64,000 bases of DNA from Sphingobacterium corticibacterium (GCF_004208525.1 NZ_SGIT01000001.1:1612001-1676000), one strand, 5' to 3'; shown: positions 52,910 to 62,062, counted from the first letter of the stretch. The notes: generated by a model from the letters alone, not told the origin. A program made the numbers and translations.

Positions 52910-53317
52910 ATGGAAATAGTTTTAACCGATACAAGAAATATAACCGCAGATCAAATTTTGCCATTATACGAAGCCAATGCGTGGAGTGCAGCCCAGAAAT
53001 CTGATCGACTACTTAAAGGTTTAATCAATTCCCATTCGCTGATTACCGCTTGGAATGGGGACATCTTGGTAGGACTTGGTAACGCTATTTCCGACGGACA
53101 TCTAGTAGTATACTATCCGCATTTACTAGTCCTCCCCTCCTATCAGGGAAAAGGTATTGGACACCTGATTATGGATAAGATGCAGCAGATATACAAAGAT
53201 TTCCATATGCAAATGTTAACTGCGGACGGTAAAGCTATCGATTTTTATAAAAAGGTAGGTTTCGAAAGAGCTGGACAGACCGAGCCAATGTGGATTTATT
53301 CAGGCGGAGATCATTAG
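52910..53317 (+). CDS. GNAT-family acetyltransferase, copy 1
   Basis: The 135-residue GNAT protein has the acetyl-CoA binding motif LPSYQGKGIGHLIMDKM and the C-terminal KAIDFYKKVGFERAGQTEPM. The substrate is unknown; small GNATs often acetylate amines or proteins. It is nearly identical to the partial copy at 63666. Confidence 0.85.
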   Translation: MEIVLTDTRNITADQILPLYEANAWSAAQKSDRLLKGLINSHSLITAWNGDILVGLGNAISDGHLVVYYPHLLVLPSYQGKGIGHLIMDKMQQIYKDFHMQMLTADGKAIDFYKKVGFERAGQTEPMWIYSGGDH

Positions 53318-53385
53318 AATTAAAATTGTGAGAGAATAGACTGTTATTTTAAAGATCAGTACGATCAGTTATATAGAATTAGAAT

Positions 53386-53739
53386 ATGAAAAAAAGTTAT
53401 GGTTTTGAAGTATCCCTAAACGGAGAAAAACTGGCTCGGGCCGGAATACCAAGGGATAATTATGCTGTGAGCTGCATTATAGACGCCGTACATAGAAAAG
53501 ACGGCAGTGGGTCTTTGCATCTGCATATTGGCGGATTGGATAGCGATGCAGAGCAAAATGTCCGTTGGTTTGGTGAGCAAATTAAAGTCGGTGATAAAAT
53601 ATCGATTGAAGTGATAGATGGGCAATTCGACGAACCAACCTCAACAAGCAAAAAATTTACAGAAGAAGAGATCAGAGAGCAAAAAATGAAACATTATCTC
53701 CACCTCAAAGAGGAGCTGCAGGATTATTTGGAGGATTAG
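53386..53739 (+). CDS. Small unassigned protein, second copy of 45091
   Basis: This 117-residue protein is collinear with and roughly 80% identical to the 45.1-kb protein (KKSYGFEVSLNGEKLARAGI; GEQIKVGDKISIEVIDGQFD). The order gene-DUF7660 fragment at 53744 repeats the 45.1-45.8-kb order, so a block was duplicated. Confidence 0.6.
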   Translation: MKKSYGFEVSLNGEKLARAGIPRDNYAVSCIIDAVHRKDGSGSLHLHIGGLDSDAEQNVRWFGEQIKVGDKISIEVIDGQFDEPTSTSKKFTEEEIREQKMKHYLHLKEELQDYLED

Positions 53740-53743
53740 AATT

Positions 53744-53833
53744 TATGATAACATACATGCGAATGTCGATGCCGACAAACCTGAATGGTCGACTTCCGCT
53801 GATCTTTTTAAGAGTGCTAAAGTTTATGAGTAA
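53744..53833 (+). pseudogene. 3' fragment of DUF7660-like gene
   Basis: The 90 bases encode YDNIHANVDADKPEWSTSAD and a KSAKVYE end with stop, matching the C-terminus of the 45477-45758 gene. The 5' two thirds are deleted. Confidence 0.7.
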
Positions 53834-53947
53834 AGGGAGATAGCTAAATTATTAATCCATGACTAATGACAATCTAAAATACGGCATAGAATATGTAAAA
53901 CATTGGGCTGTTCATTGCATCATTTTGTCTAAAGCGCATGTATTTCG

Positions 53948-55270
53948 CTATTGCTCGGGTACAACATTGATTTTCCAATGCCCTGTTCGGTCACTGCCAA
54001 CTCTTTCCAAAATGCTACGATTGCGCAAGATCTGTATATGCTTGTCTATAGTGGTCGTACTTACGCCAATATGATCTGCCATAATACGTTTTGATACTTT
54101 CGGATTAACATGGACGAGACCTAATATCTTCTGCTGTGTATCTACCAACCCATCTACCAACCCATCTACCAACCCATCTACCAACCCGCTATCGATTACA
54201 GATTTCGGAAATACCATCCGCGTAAAGTTGGTCAAAAATACGAAGCATTCTCGTCCGTAGCTCTGTAAAATACGTGGAATGCCCGACCCCAACTGCTCCA
54301 CCAATTCCAGATCCCGATACACCCGCATCAATTCTCTATTTCGTGGTATAGAAACCCCAGCAAAGAAATCTTCCTTGTCTAGACCATCGATCAACGAGCC
54401 ATAAGAGGTAATCTCGATACGATCGACAAAAATCTCAAACTTGGGAGGGACTTCGCGGGTATAATCATTATGTACGATGGCATTGATAATAGCCTCACGA
54501 AGAGCGATCTGATTCCACAAACGAGTATCGATTCGCTCCCTAGGCGTGATCTGCGACATGGTACGGTTTTCTAGCTCGATTTTCTCGATCACGCGTTTGG
54601 TCGCTTTGATGATGGAACAAAAACCGTATTCATTATTCTCAATGAGATTCACCCTATCCGTTCCGCTATATTTGGCCACTTTTATGGAGACATTGTTGTC
54701 ATCGGCCAAAAGATATGCGGCATAGTTGAATTGACTATCTTCAGTGAAAAGCTCGAGTGTCTTCCTAAATTGGGGGTTGAGTGGCTTGTCCTGTTCTTGA
54801 TAATAGATACGGAGCTGTTCGAACCTCAAATCCTGAAAATAAGATCTGATTTTACCGATAGAATTGCGTGTACGAGAAGCGTATAACTTATCGATCATCG
54901 CTTGAGACATAGGTTCCGCAGAGCTTCCGACGCGTATCAACGCACCCTTTTCGCTCATTCCGTATTTTCGGATGTAATAAGGACGTTCCAATCCACCAAC
55001 TACGACGAGCTTGATTACATCTTTCCCTTCGTATTCTTCCAAGATTACATCAAACAAACCCATACACGAAGGAAGTATATTGTTTTTCAATCGATCCTTA
55101 ACGACCAATTGGATATGGTCAGCATCCGGCACCCCCACATATCGTCCATCTTTATTGATACCAATGTATACACAACCACCCTCATGGGTGTTAAGGAAGG
55201 CTACGACTTCTCTTTCAAAATCGTCGGTCAACTTGGACTTATACTCTATCGCCCGGTTCTCCGTCATCAT
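53948..55270 (-). CDS. AlbA_2 (RecG-like) ATP-binding DNA-associated protein, intact
   Basis: The 440-residue protein has an AlbA_2 N-terminus (IEYKSKLTDDFEREVVAFLN, THEGGCVYIGINKDGRYVGV), the GHKL-like QIALREAIINAIVHNDYTRE and ITSYGSLIDGL, FLTNFTRMVFPKS, four tandem GLVD repeats (12-nt units) and a C-terminal winged helix. It may act as a DNA-binding regulator or nucleic-acid-dependent ATPase; function is not established. It is the only full copy in the window. Confidence 0.85.
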   Translation of the reverse strand: MMTENRAIEYKSKLTDDFEREVVAFLNTHEGGCVYIGINKDGRYVGVPDADHIQLVVKDRLKNNILPSCMGLFDVILEEYEGKDVIKLVVVGGLERPYYIRKYGMSEKGALIRVGSSAEPMSQAMIDKLYASRTRNSIGKIRSYFQDLRFEQLRIYYQEQDKPLNPQFRKTLELFTEDSQFNYAAYLLADDNNVSIKVAKYSGTDRVNLIENNEYGFCSIIKATKRVIEKIELENRTMSQITPRERIDTRLWNQIALREAIINAIVHNDYTREVPPKFEIFVDRIEITSYGSLIDGLDKEDFFAGVSIPRNRELMRVYRDLELVEQLGSGIPRILQSYGRECFVFLTNFTRMVFPKSVIDSGLVDGLVDGLVDGLVDTQQKILGLVHVNPKVSKRIMADHIGVSTTTIDKHIQILRNRSILERVGSDRTGHWKINVVPEQ

Positions 55271-55455
55271 ATCATTATAGGCTATTAATTAAGCAAATAT
55301 AAGAATCTATTTGCTAAAAAAAGTAGCACAATACAGATTAAGCCTAAAAGTTTCTATTGGATTAACTTTAGATCCGCCGTCGGCAGAGATAAGTGTTTGG
55401 ATAAAATCTAAAAGGACGATAATAATTTGTACCTTCAAGAACACATATAGATAAC

Positions 55456-55608
55456 ATGATCAAAGACGCGTCGAACAGCGAACATTATAATTGGGGCAAT
55501 GCCTGCGACGGATGGCATTTTGTGAACATTTTAAACAAAACTGATCATACGTTGGAATTTTTGGTTATATCAGAGCCGAAATCGCAAGGAGATAGGATTG
55601 ATTTGTAA
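55456..55608 (+). pseudogene. Cupin-domain protein with internal deletion
   Basis: The 51-codon frame joins the start of a small cupin (SEHYNWGNACDGWHFVN) directly to its end (LEFLVISEPKSQGDRIDL); the roughly 60 residues with the metal-binding His motifs are missing. A single deletion explains it. Confidence 0.7.
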
Positions 55609-55633
55609 GGCTACAATAAAAAAGAAAGACAAT

Positions 55634-56059
55634 ATGATAACTTCCGCGATTCAAAGATTGGAACAATATATAGCTGAAAAACCGTCTCACTTTCGGCTTT
55701 TGGATGAATCCGAATTGGAATTTAAGCCAACTTTAGAGAAATGGAGTAAAAAGGAAATCTTTGGCCACCTTATCGACAGTGCTACGAACAATCTCACGCG
55801 TTTCATAAGCGGTCAATTTGAAGACAACCCTATCATCTTGTATGACCAAGATCATTGGTGCAAACACAATTATTATCAGGTTGCGGACTTTTCTCAAATG
55901 ATCGTACTTTGGGAAAGCTTAAACAGGCAATTAGTCTTCATCTGGAAACAGTTGTCTTCCGAGGCATTACAACGGAAGGCTAATGACCATACGCTATCAT
56001 TTCTGGCCGAAGATTACGTGAGTCACCTGGAGCATCATTTAAATCAGATAGCGGAATAA
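55634..56059 (+). CDS. DinB-family protein
   Basis: The 141-residue protein (ATG at 55634; the frame opens further upstream) has LRLLDESELEFKP-type start, KWSKKEIFGHLIDSATNNLT and the C-terminal YVSHLEHHLNQI, with the His residues that bind metal in the DinB fold. DinB-like proteins are often thiol transferases or metal-dependent enzymes; the substrate is unknown. Confidence 0.75.
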   Translation: MITSAIQRLEQYIAEKPSHFRLLDESELEFKPTLEKWSKKEIFGHLIDSATNNLTRFISGQFEDNPIILYDQDHWCKHNYYQVADFSQMIVLWESLNRQLVFIWKQLSSEALQRKANDHTLSFLAEDYVSHLEHHLNQIAE

Positions 56060-56239
56060 GCTATTGCACTTACAGAATACGGCAATGCCTGCTGTTGATG
56101 GATCGAGTTCCAGTTGTCGATATATTCAAGATTGCCGCAAAAGGCAGATATCCGGAATATGTAATACTTTCTTGTCTTAGGCGAAGCGTGATTATAAGCG
56201 ATTCTCGTACTATTGCACTGATAAAGTTATGCGTATACG

Positions 56240-56797
56240 ATGAGAACAGTAAGATTTTGTATCAACATGAGCCTTGACGGTTACTGTGACCACACCGCTT
56301 TCAGTCCTGATGAAGCGGTTTTAGAGTACTTTACTGCCATGATAGACGATGTTGACCTGCTTTTCTTTGGGCGCATCATGTACCAACTTATGTTTCCCTA
56401 CTGGCGCGAAGTTGCCAGGGATCAGTCTGGCTGCCCCGCAGAAAATCGATTTGCTGAAAAGCTTAGCACTATGGATAGCGTTGTCATTTCCCGATCGTTG
56501 GACGTTGTCGGCGAAAACGTTCTTATCGTCCGTAGCGATCCGGCGGGAGAACTTCTGAAATTGAAGCAGCAAGTCGGAAAAACCATTCTGATGGACAGTG
56601 TCAGCCTACTTCCTGAAATGATTGCCGCAGGCCTTATCGACGAGTTTTTTCTTGTTATCCACCCTGTTATTGTAGGTAATGGCAGACATTTGCTAGATAC
56701 TGGAAGCCTGCATGAGAAACTTAACCTTCAACTCTTCGATACCATCAAATTTAAATCTGGGTCTATAGCGCTCCATTACGTGAAGTCCGGTTTCTAA
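56240..56797 (+). CDS. Dihydrofolate-reductase-like (RibD_C) family protein
   Basis: The 185-residue protein has CINMSLDGYCDH, VDLLFFGRIMYQLMFPYW, VVISRSLDV, VGKTILMDSVSLLPEMIAAG and LVIHPVIVGNGRHLLD, all RibD_C/DHFR-like signatures. It likely binds NADPH. The true substrate is unknown; many such proteins are stand-alone reductases. Confidence 0.85.
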   Translation: MRTVRFCINMSLDGYCDHTAFSPDEAVLEYFTAMIDDVDLLFFGRIMYQLMFPYWREVARDQSGCPAENRFAEKLSTMDSVVISRSLDVVGENVLIVRSDPAGELLKLKQQVGKTILMDSVSLLPEMIAAGLIDEFFLVIHPVIVGNGRHLLDTGSLHEKLNLQLFDTIKFKSGSIALHYVKSGF

Positions 56798-56844
56798 CGT
56801 TGATCCCAAAACACTGTCACACTTTTGCGGTATACACGACGCAA

Positions 56845-57047
56845 ATTTCCCATTTTGCGCATATTCAAAGAAACATCGACAATGTATTTAACGGCTTTGA
56901 CATCCGTCAATACGCAACAAGCAATGGTAGTAAACGATTTTGACAACCGCCAAAATCAAACGGACGCCTGTTGATACGAATTTGTCCATGTACGGAACGT
57001 TGTATTCTTCCATGTGCCAAATAAGTATAAGATATAGGCATTATTAC
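56845..57047. repeat. Degenerate 21-nt-periodic array, homologous to 63.0 kb
   Basis: Segments TTTGACATCCGTCAATACGC (56896) and TTTTGACAACCGCCAAAATC (56938) recur about two unit lengths apart (43 nt). The whole 56888-57025 stretch is about 80% identical to 62977-63115. The register is looser than in the long arrays. It runs into palindrome element copy 3. Confidence 0.6.
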
Positions 57048-57092
57048 TTTACAATAAAAGTTTATTGTTACCTTTATTGGTATAATGAATTA
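57048..57092 (+). promoter_or_regulatory. Repeated palindrome-promoter element, copy 3
   Basis: TTTACAATAAAAGTTTATTG and TTACCTTTATTGGTATAATG, identical to copy 1 over 40 bases; the palindrome is 57051-57068. No ORF6N gene follows; the sequence after AATTAA is different, so the element was either inserted or its gene lost. Confidence 0.75.
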
Positions 57093-57336
57093 ACTCTCGT
57101 AGTCCCTCTTCACAGCACCAATCTTTAACGTTAAATATAATATTCAGATAGTCCACTAATAAATCAAAACCATGATAAAGTGTAATTGACCGAATTGAAT
57201 TGATGATCACTCCAATATAGGCTCCTTGTCTATCAGTTTTTTTAACTATACGATTTGAAAGTATATCCAATATACGTTGCCAATATCCAAATATTTCATC
57301 GTATATTTTCGGTTCATAATCCTTTAACTTTATCAT
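57049..57336 (-). CDS. Hypothetical protein truncated by the repeated element
   Basis: The minus-strand frame from 57336 encodes a 95-residue helical protein (YDEIFGYWQRILDILSNRIV, HGFDLLVDYLNIIFN); the last 16 residues come from the palindrome element and are presumably not original. No family was recognised. It may be the 5' part of a broken gene. Confidence 0.4.
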   Translation of the reverse strand: MIKLKDYEPKIYDEIFGYWQRILDILSNRIVKKTDRQGAYIGVIINSIRSITLYHGFDLLVDYLNIIFNVKDWCCEEGLRELIHYTNKGNNKLLL

Positions 57337-57555
57337 TCCCTATTCCTCTGCCCCAATCATCCTTCCGAAATGATTGGTACTTAAGGCTGAACTTGCGCAT
57401 CGTAAGAACATCTTTTGCGCTTGATCATGATTTTCACTATACTGGGAAAGCCATTCTAAGACTCTAAATCTTTATGGTAGTTGAGCATGTAAAATGCTAG
57501 CTCGAATAAAACTGCATATTAAAATGCCATCAAAATTCTATTCGAGCTCTACTAC

Positions 57556-57990
57556 ATGAAAAAAGATACTATTTTTGCTAACCACTTTCGGAAATTTAAT
57601 ATGACACTATTCACGAAAATAATAGCAATCGGGATTCTAATCATTACCACAGCTCATACCCAAGATCATAAACTATACAATCGTTGGAAAATAATTACTG
57701 AAACAAGATTATTCCTTAATTTAGACGGCACGACACATGGACGATATAAAGACGTTATCGATTCTGTGAAAAGCGACAATGTCTTCATTCAACTATCGAA
57801 AGACGGTAATTTTAAATCATTAGAAGGTGATGGTACATTTATGGTAGACCGAGACTCCATTCATCTAAAAATGAACGACGGTAACTCATCTTTTAAATTT
57901 GTACTGCGAGACAGTTGTCTCTATCTATACAGTGACGAAATGCGTGAAGACCATATACGCCGAAAAGTTCTTCAAGCAGTAGTGATGTAG
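57556..57990 (+). CDS. Exported lipocalin-like small protein
   Basis: The 144-residue protein has an export signal beginning best at the internal ATG at 57601 (TLFTKIIAIGILIITTAHTQ). The mature part is beta-rich (WKIITETRLFLNLDGTTHGR; FMVDRDSIHLKMNDG; FKFVLRDSCLYLY), compatible with a lipocalin-like barrel. Unassigned. Confidence 0.5.
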   Translation: MKKDTIFANHFRKFNMTLFTKIIAIGILIITTAHTQDHKLYNRWKIITETRLFLNLDGTTHGRYKDVIDSVKSDNVFIQLSKDGNFKSLEGDGTFMVDRDSIHLKMNDGNSSFKFVLRDSCLYLYSDEMREDHIRRKVLQAVVM

Positions 57991-58194
57991 GCTGATACCT
58001 CACCCCTCTGTCAATATCTTTATCATCAAGTCTAAATGGATATCATCTTTTCCAATTATCGGTCAATCATCAATGCGGGGTGCGGATCAAGGTAGAAACC
58101 GATCTTGGTTTACTTTCCCAGCTGATCCGCCTTCACTGATATGTTTTCATTGGGTTCCTCGCACCGTTTTTAAGTTGCGCTTAACATAATGTTC

Positions 58195-58233
58195 GTTATT
58201 TCAGACAAAATTATTATATTTGTTTGAAATAAC
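58195..58233. promoter_or_regulatory. hipBA operator and promoter
   Basis: GTTATTTCAGACAAA (58195-58209) is mirrored by TTTGTTTGAAATAAC (58219-58233) with one mismatch. A TATATTTG -7 box (58215-58222) lies inside the palindrome, so repressor binding would block transcription of the downstream pair. Confidence 0.75.
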
Positions 58234-58242
58234 AGACTTTTA

Positions 58243-58524
58243 ATGAAAAAGCAACTTGTGTTACCCAAGTTTCAAGCTATATTGGAACAGATGGGCGAGA
58301 ACATCAAACTAGCACGGAAACGCCGTAAACTGACTGCTGTACAGGTAGCGGAGCGAGCAGGTGTTGCACGTTCTACGTTGTATCTTGTCGAAAAAGGAGA
58401 TACTAGTGTCGCTATGGGTGCATATTTCAATGTATTACGTGTATTAGGTCTGCAAGATGATTTCTTAAAATTAGCAGCAGACGATGTTTTCGGACGTAAA
58501 CTTCAGGATTTAGATTTGTTGTAA
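58243..58524 (+). CDS. hipB: HipB-like XRE antitoxin
   Basis: The 93-residue protein has one helix-turn-helix (NIKLARKRRKLTAVQVAERA, GVARSTLYLVEKGDTSVAMG). It is 1 base upstream of the HipA gene and preceded by a strong palindrome, as expected for an autorepressing antitoxin. Confidence 0.9.
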   Translation: MKKQLVLPKFQAILEQMGENIKLARKRRKLTAVQVAERAGVARSTLYLVEKGDTSVAMGAYFNVLRVLGLQDDFLKLAADDVFGRKLQDLDLL

Positions 58525-58525
58525 G

Positions 58526-59785
58526 ATGGCGGTAAACAAAACAGATATATACGTTTATGTGGATTGGATAGGTTTATCGCACCCCACATTGGTAGGTGTT
58601 TTATCAGCTCATCAAGCAAAGGGACGAAAAGCATTTAGTTTTGAGTATGATAAACAATGGCTAAAGACCAATGCACAACGATTAATCGATCCTGATATTC
58701 AATTTTACTCCGGACAACAATTCCCAAATAATAAAGAAAACTTTGGTGTTTTTTTGGATAGTATGCCTGATACATGGGGACGTACATTGATGAGGCGTAG
58801 AGAAGCCCAACTTGCTGTAGTAAGTGGAACAAAAGCTAAAACCTTATATGATATCGATTTTCTTTTAGGCGTTTATGACGAAACTAGAATGGGGGCTTTT
58901 CGTTTCAAACTTGATCCTGATGGTGATTTTTTGGATAATGATACGGAAAAATCAACACCGCCGTGGTCAACGGTTCGTGAATTGCAACAAGCTGTCGTTC
59001 ACTATGAAAACGATGAAGAAAATGATGCCATTAATAAATGGTTAAAATTGCTCATTGCCCCAGGTTCATCTCTAGGAGGTGCTAGACCGAAAGCCAATAT
59101 TCTGGATGAAAACAATGGATTATGGATAGCGAAGTTCCCTTCTAAAAACGATACCATAGATAAAGCTGCATGGGAATTTTTAACCTATAAGCTAGCTATC
59201 AATGCTGGTGTGGAAATGGCAGAATGTCGCATGGAAAAAGTTAATGGTCAATATCATACTTTCTTCACTAAACGATTTGATAGGATCGGCACAGATCGAA
59301 TTCATTTTTCATCGGCTATGACCATGACAGGAAATAACGAAGATACAATCAAAGATAACCCAGCAAGCTACTTGGATATCGTTGAATTTATACAAGATAA
59401 TGGCGACTATGTCGATGAAAACTTAGCTCAATTATGGCGTAGAATCGTGTTCAATATCGCTGTATCTAATACAGATGACCACTTACGTAATCATGGTTTT
59501 ATTTTGAATGATAAAGGTTGGATGTTGTCACCAGCTTATGATCTTAATCCCTCTATTGACAAAGATGGTTTAGCTTTGAATATCGATATGCACAATAATG
59601 CTTTGGATTTTGATCTAGCAAAAAGTGTAGGTGAATATTTTAGGTTGAATGATCGTCAAATGAACAGCATTATAGCCGAAGTTTTGATTGTTGTGAAGGG
59701 ATGGGAATCTATATCAAAGCAAATAGGTATTTCAAGAGCTGAGCAAGAGTTGATGAGGTCTGCATTCCGAACAGAAATAGATTAA
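58526..59785 (+). CDS. hipA: HipA-like serine/threonine kinase toxin
   Basis: The 419-residue protein has the HipA N-terminal domain (VGVLSAHQAKGRKAFSFEYD), the Gly-rich loop SSLGGARPKANI, the KRFDR motif, catalytic NTDDHLRNHGF and the metal/ATP residues in SPAYDLNPS. HipA kinases phosphorylate glutamyl-tRNA synthetase or other targets and induce growth arrest. All catalytic residues I can check are present. Confidence 0.92.
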   Translation: MAVNKTDIYVYVDWIGLSHPTLVGVLSAHQAKGRKAFSFEYDKQWLKTNAQRLIDPDIQFYSGQQFPNNKENFGVFLDSMPDTWGRTLMRRREAQLAVVSGTKAKTLYDIDFLLGVYDETRMGAFRFKLDPDGDFLDNDTEKSTPPWSTVRELQQAVVHYENDEENDAINKWLKLLIAPGSSLGGARPKANILDENNGLWIAKFPSKNDTIDKAAWEFLTYKLAINAGVEMAECRMEKVNGQYHTFFTKRFDRIGTDRIHFSSAMTMTGNNEDTIKDNPASYLDIVEFIQDNGDYVDENLAQLWRRIVFNIAVSNTDDHLRNHGFILNDKGWMLSPAYDLNPSIDKDGLALNIDMHNNALDFDLAKSVGEYFRLNDRQMNSIIAEVLIVVKGWESISKQIGISRAEQELMRSAFRTEID

Positions 59786-59904
59786 TTTTTTATTGAAATT
59801 ATCAGCTAAATTGGTCATTTTATAGAGTTTACTGACTACAAAAAAGTGCATTACTTCAATGGAAATAACGCACTTTTAAAAATCCAATAAGGATTAGCAA
59901 AATT

Positions 59905-60537
59905 TTAGTAAGTTAATACAAAATCATCTTTAGGTACACGTACTTTTTTCATGGTCGAAAGCCAATCTTTTTCTACATCGGCATAACCTACATACATCAA
60001 AGAAACGCTTTTCAGACCCTGCTTTTCCAATTCTAAAACTTCGTCTATAATCGCATTATTAAAACCTTCGGCTGGCGTAGTGTCTACACGTAATTCAGCT
60101 GCTTGAGCCAATGCCATGCCTAACGCAATATAGGTCTGACGTGCTGTATGAGCAAAGTTGCGTTCAGCAGGTTCGTTGAGATAAACATTTTTGAGCATAT
60201 CGGTATACGAATCAAATCGTCCACGTGGCAATCCTCTTTCGTCTGTTGTGAAATTATACACATGATCTATACGATCTGCTGTGTATCTATCCCAAGCTGC
60301 AAAAATAATGATGTGTGAAGCATCACGCATACATTCTGGATTAAGCGCACCTTTTACCAATTTGTTTTTCACATCTTGATCTTCTACTACGATTACCTTA
60401 AAAGGTTGTAAACCAGAAGAGGTCGGTGCTAAACGAGCTGCTTCGACTATTTTGTCAATATCTTCTTGACTTACTTTTTTATTCGGATCATATGCTTTGA
60501 CAGCATGTCTCCATTTCAAATCTTCTATTAATGACAT
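59905..60537 (-). CDS. Nitroreductase-family NAD(P)H oxidoreductase
   Basis: This 210-residue flavoprotein has LKWRHAVKAYDPNKKVSQED, AARLAPTSSGLQPFKVIVVE, TYIALGMALAQAAELRVDTT and PAEGFNNAIIDEVL, typical of NfsB-like nitroreductases using FMN. It lies downstream of ohrR-ohr with 133 bases between, containing a dead gene relic. It could share the peroxide-responsive promoter. Confidence 0.88.
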   Translation of the reverse strand: MSLIEDLKWRHAVKAYDPNKKVSQEDIDKIVEAARLAPTSSGLQPFKVIVVEDQDVKNKLVKGALNPECMRDASHIIIFAAWDRYTADRIDHVYNFTTDERGLPRGRFDSYTDMLKNVYLNEPAERNFAHTARQTYIALGMALAQAAELRVDTTPAEGFNNAIIDEVLELEKQGLKSVSLMYVGYADVEKDWLSTMKKVRVPKDDFVLTY

Positions 60538-60543
60538 TGTTAT

Positions 60544-60624
60544 TTATTTTAAAAAATCTTTTTGTTTAAAGCTTGGATTAGGATATTTATAAAACCCTTC
60601 ACCTGTCTCCACACCCAATTTACA
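60544..60624 (-). pseudogene. C-terminal relic of 3-hydroxyacyl-CoA dehydrogenase
   Basis: The minus strand reads KLGVETGEGFYKYPNPSFKQ, then KDFLK and a stop, matching the conserved C-terminus (G-L-GxKTGxGFYxY) of 3-hydroxybutyryl-CoA dehydrogenases. Nothing of the rest of the gene is present. Confidence 0.75.
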
Positions 60625-60670
60625 CTAGTAGTGAATTGACTTTAAAGTCAATACCATTTATTTGTTACTT

Positions 60671-61093
60671 TTAATTGTTAGTTACTACCAATTTTACTTC
60701 TATATTTCCGCGTGTCGCATTAGAATAAGGACAAACTTGATGCGCCTGTTCTACGAGTTTGTTGGCTTCTTCTATAGAGACCCCTGGAATATTAACCTCT
60801 AACTCGGCCTCCAAACCAAAACCACCATTATCTAACTGTCCGATACCCACCTTAGCAGTTACAGTAGTTTCGCCTGTCTGGATACGTGATTTTTTAATCA
60901 CCAAATTCAAAGCGCTATCAAAACATGCTGCATATCCACCTGCAAATAACATCTCAGGATTAGTAAAGTCATCACTTTTACCGCCCAATGCTTTCGGTGC
61001 ACGTACATCTACATTCAATACACCATTTTCACTTTTAATGTGTCCGTCTCGTCCTCCTTGAGCGGTAACACGTGTTGTATACAAAGTTTTCAT
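60671..61093 (-). CDS. ohr: Organic hydroperoxide reductase Ohr (OsmC family)
   Basis: The 140-residue Ohr has both catalytic cysteines in the right setting: YAACFDSALN (C57) and QVCPYSNATRGN (C121), plus TNPEMLFAGGY. Ohr reduces organic and fatty-acid hydroperoxides in the cytoplasm with lipoylated proteins. It lies 10 bases after the ohrR stop. Confidence 0.95.
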   Translation of the reverse strand: MKTLYTTRVTAQGGRDGHIKSENGVLNVDVRAPKALGGKSDDFTNPEMLFAGGYAACFDSALNLVIKKSRIQTGETTVTAKVGIGQLDNGGFGLEAELEVNIPGVSIEEANKLVEQAHQVCPYSNATRGNIEVKLVVTNN

Positions 61094-61103
61094 TTTTCTA
61101 TTT

Positions 61104-61523
61104 TTACAAATTTGATAATATCTTGTCTATACTATTTTTCAATACTTTTAATTCTGCTACAGGTATCGACATGGCATCAACCATTGCTGAAGGTACATTT
61201 TGTGCTTTCGTTTTTAATTGATGACCCGCTGCTGTAAGGGAAATGACTACCATTCTTTCATCTGCCTGACTTCTCTTCCGTATTACAATTTCCTTTTGTT
61301 CTAACCGCTTTAAAAGGGGTGTCAATGTACCACTGTCTAGATTCAACTTCTCTCCGATGGCCGAAACAGATTGTTCATCTTTCTCCCAAAGCACCAGCAT
61401 CACCAAATATTGTGGATAAGTTAGTTCCAATTCTTCTAGCAAGGATCGGTATTTGTTCACCATCTCTTTAGCTAAAGTGTAAATGGGAAAGCACACTTGA
61501 TTTTCTAATTTTAAATGATCCAT
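61104..61523 (-). CDS. ohrR: OhrR-type MarR-family redox repressor
   Basis: The 139-residue MarR protein has the peroxide-sensing Cys at position 11 (LENQVCFPIY), Tyr residues near it, and the winged helix (SVSAIGEKLNLDSGTLTPLL, RKRSQADERMVVISLT). It represses ohr and is released on Cys oxidation. A perfect palindrome 37 bases upstream is the likely operator. Confidence 0.93.
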   Translation of the reverse strand: MDHLKLENQVCFPIYTLAKEMVNKYRSLLEELELTYPQYLVMLVLWEKDEQSVSAIGEKLNLDSGTLTPLLKRLEQKEIVIRKRSQADERMVVISLTAAGHQLKTKAQNVPSAMVDAMSIPVAELKVLKNSIDKILSNL

Positions 61524-61559
61524 CTTGTAATCGTTTGCTACACAAAGATAAAGCCATTA

Positions 61560-61577
61560 TATATTGTGCACAATATA
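61560..61577. promoter_or_regulatory. Perfect 18-bp palindromic OhrR operator
   Basis: TATATTGTGCACAATATA is a perfect palindrome 36 bases before the ohrR start. OhrR-type repressors bind AT-rich palindromes of this sort, so autoregulation is likely. Confidence 0.8.
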
Positions 61578-61738
61578 ATTTTGTCAAATCAATGTATTTT
61601 TAATTCTAGCCTTAAAGTTTCATAAACAGTATATTCAATAAAATTCTGCAGACCATATATCAAGGAAGGTAAATACACCACGATATGGAAATGATGACGT
61701 AGATGGTAGTCGCACATGGGGTATTCTGACAATCAGTC

Positions 61739-61781
61739 AAATCTAAAAACCCCTTAAATTGCAAAAGGGCTTTTTAGATTT
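61739..61781. terminator. Long hairpin
   Basis: AAATCTAAAAA and CCCCTT pair with AAGGG and CTTTTTAGATTT over about 16 positions. No intact gene ends here; it may be the terminator of a deleted gene. Confidence 0.6.
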
Positions 61782-61851
61782 ATAAACAAATTTACTACAA
61801 TCAAAACATTTTAACGCCAGCCTAATTCAGGTGCTACATGCTTCAAGATAG

Positions 61852-62062
61852 ACATGGTTTTATCCTACAACATGATTTCCACATTGCATCCAATTTTGTC
61901 TGGTGGATTTAGCGATTATTCCCACCAATTTATCCTGGATATTTCTAAATGGGATAAAGAGCAAATAATTAAAAAGATTACAGGTGCAGAGAACTTTCAA
62001 CCTTCTTTGGAAGATGATTTCATGTTGATCGCTGAAAGAATGAGGTATAGTGAGGTGGACAC
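61852..62062 (+). pseudogene. Internal fragment copy of the 45807-46385 membrane-protein gene
   Basis: The 211-base stretch is about 90% identical to 46032-46242, with a frameshift near the start, and encodes GGFSDYSHQFILDISKWDKE and SLEDDFMLIAERMRYSEVD. Both ends are lost. Confidence 0.8.

Noticed and set aside
56095..56277. 60-codon frame between DinB-like and RibD-like genes
   Set aside because: No domain and overlaps the start of the clear RibD_C gene.
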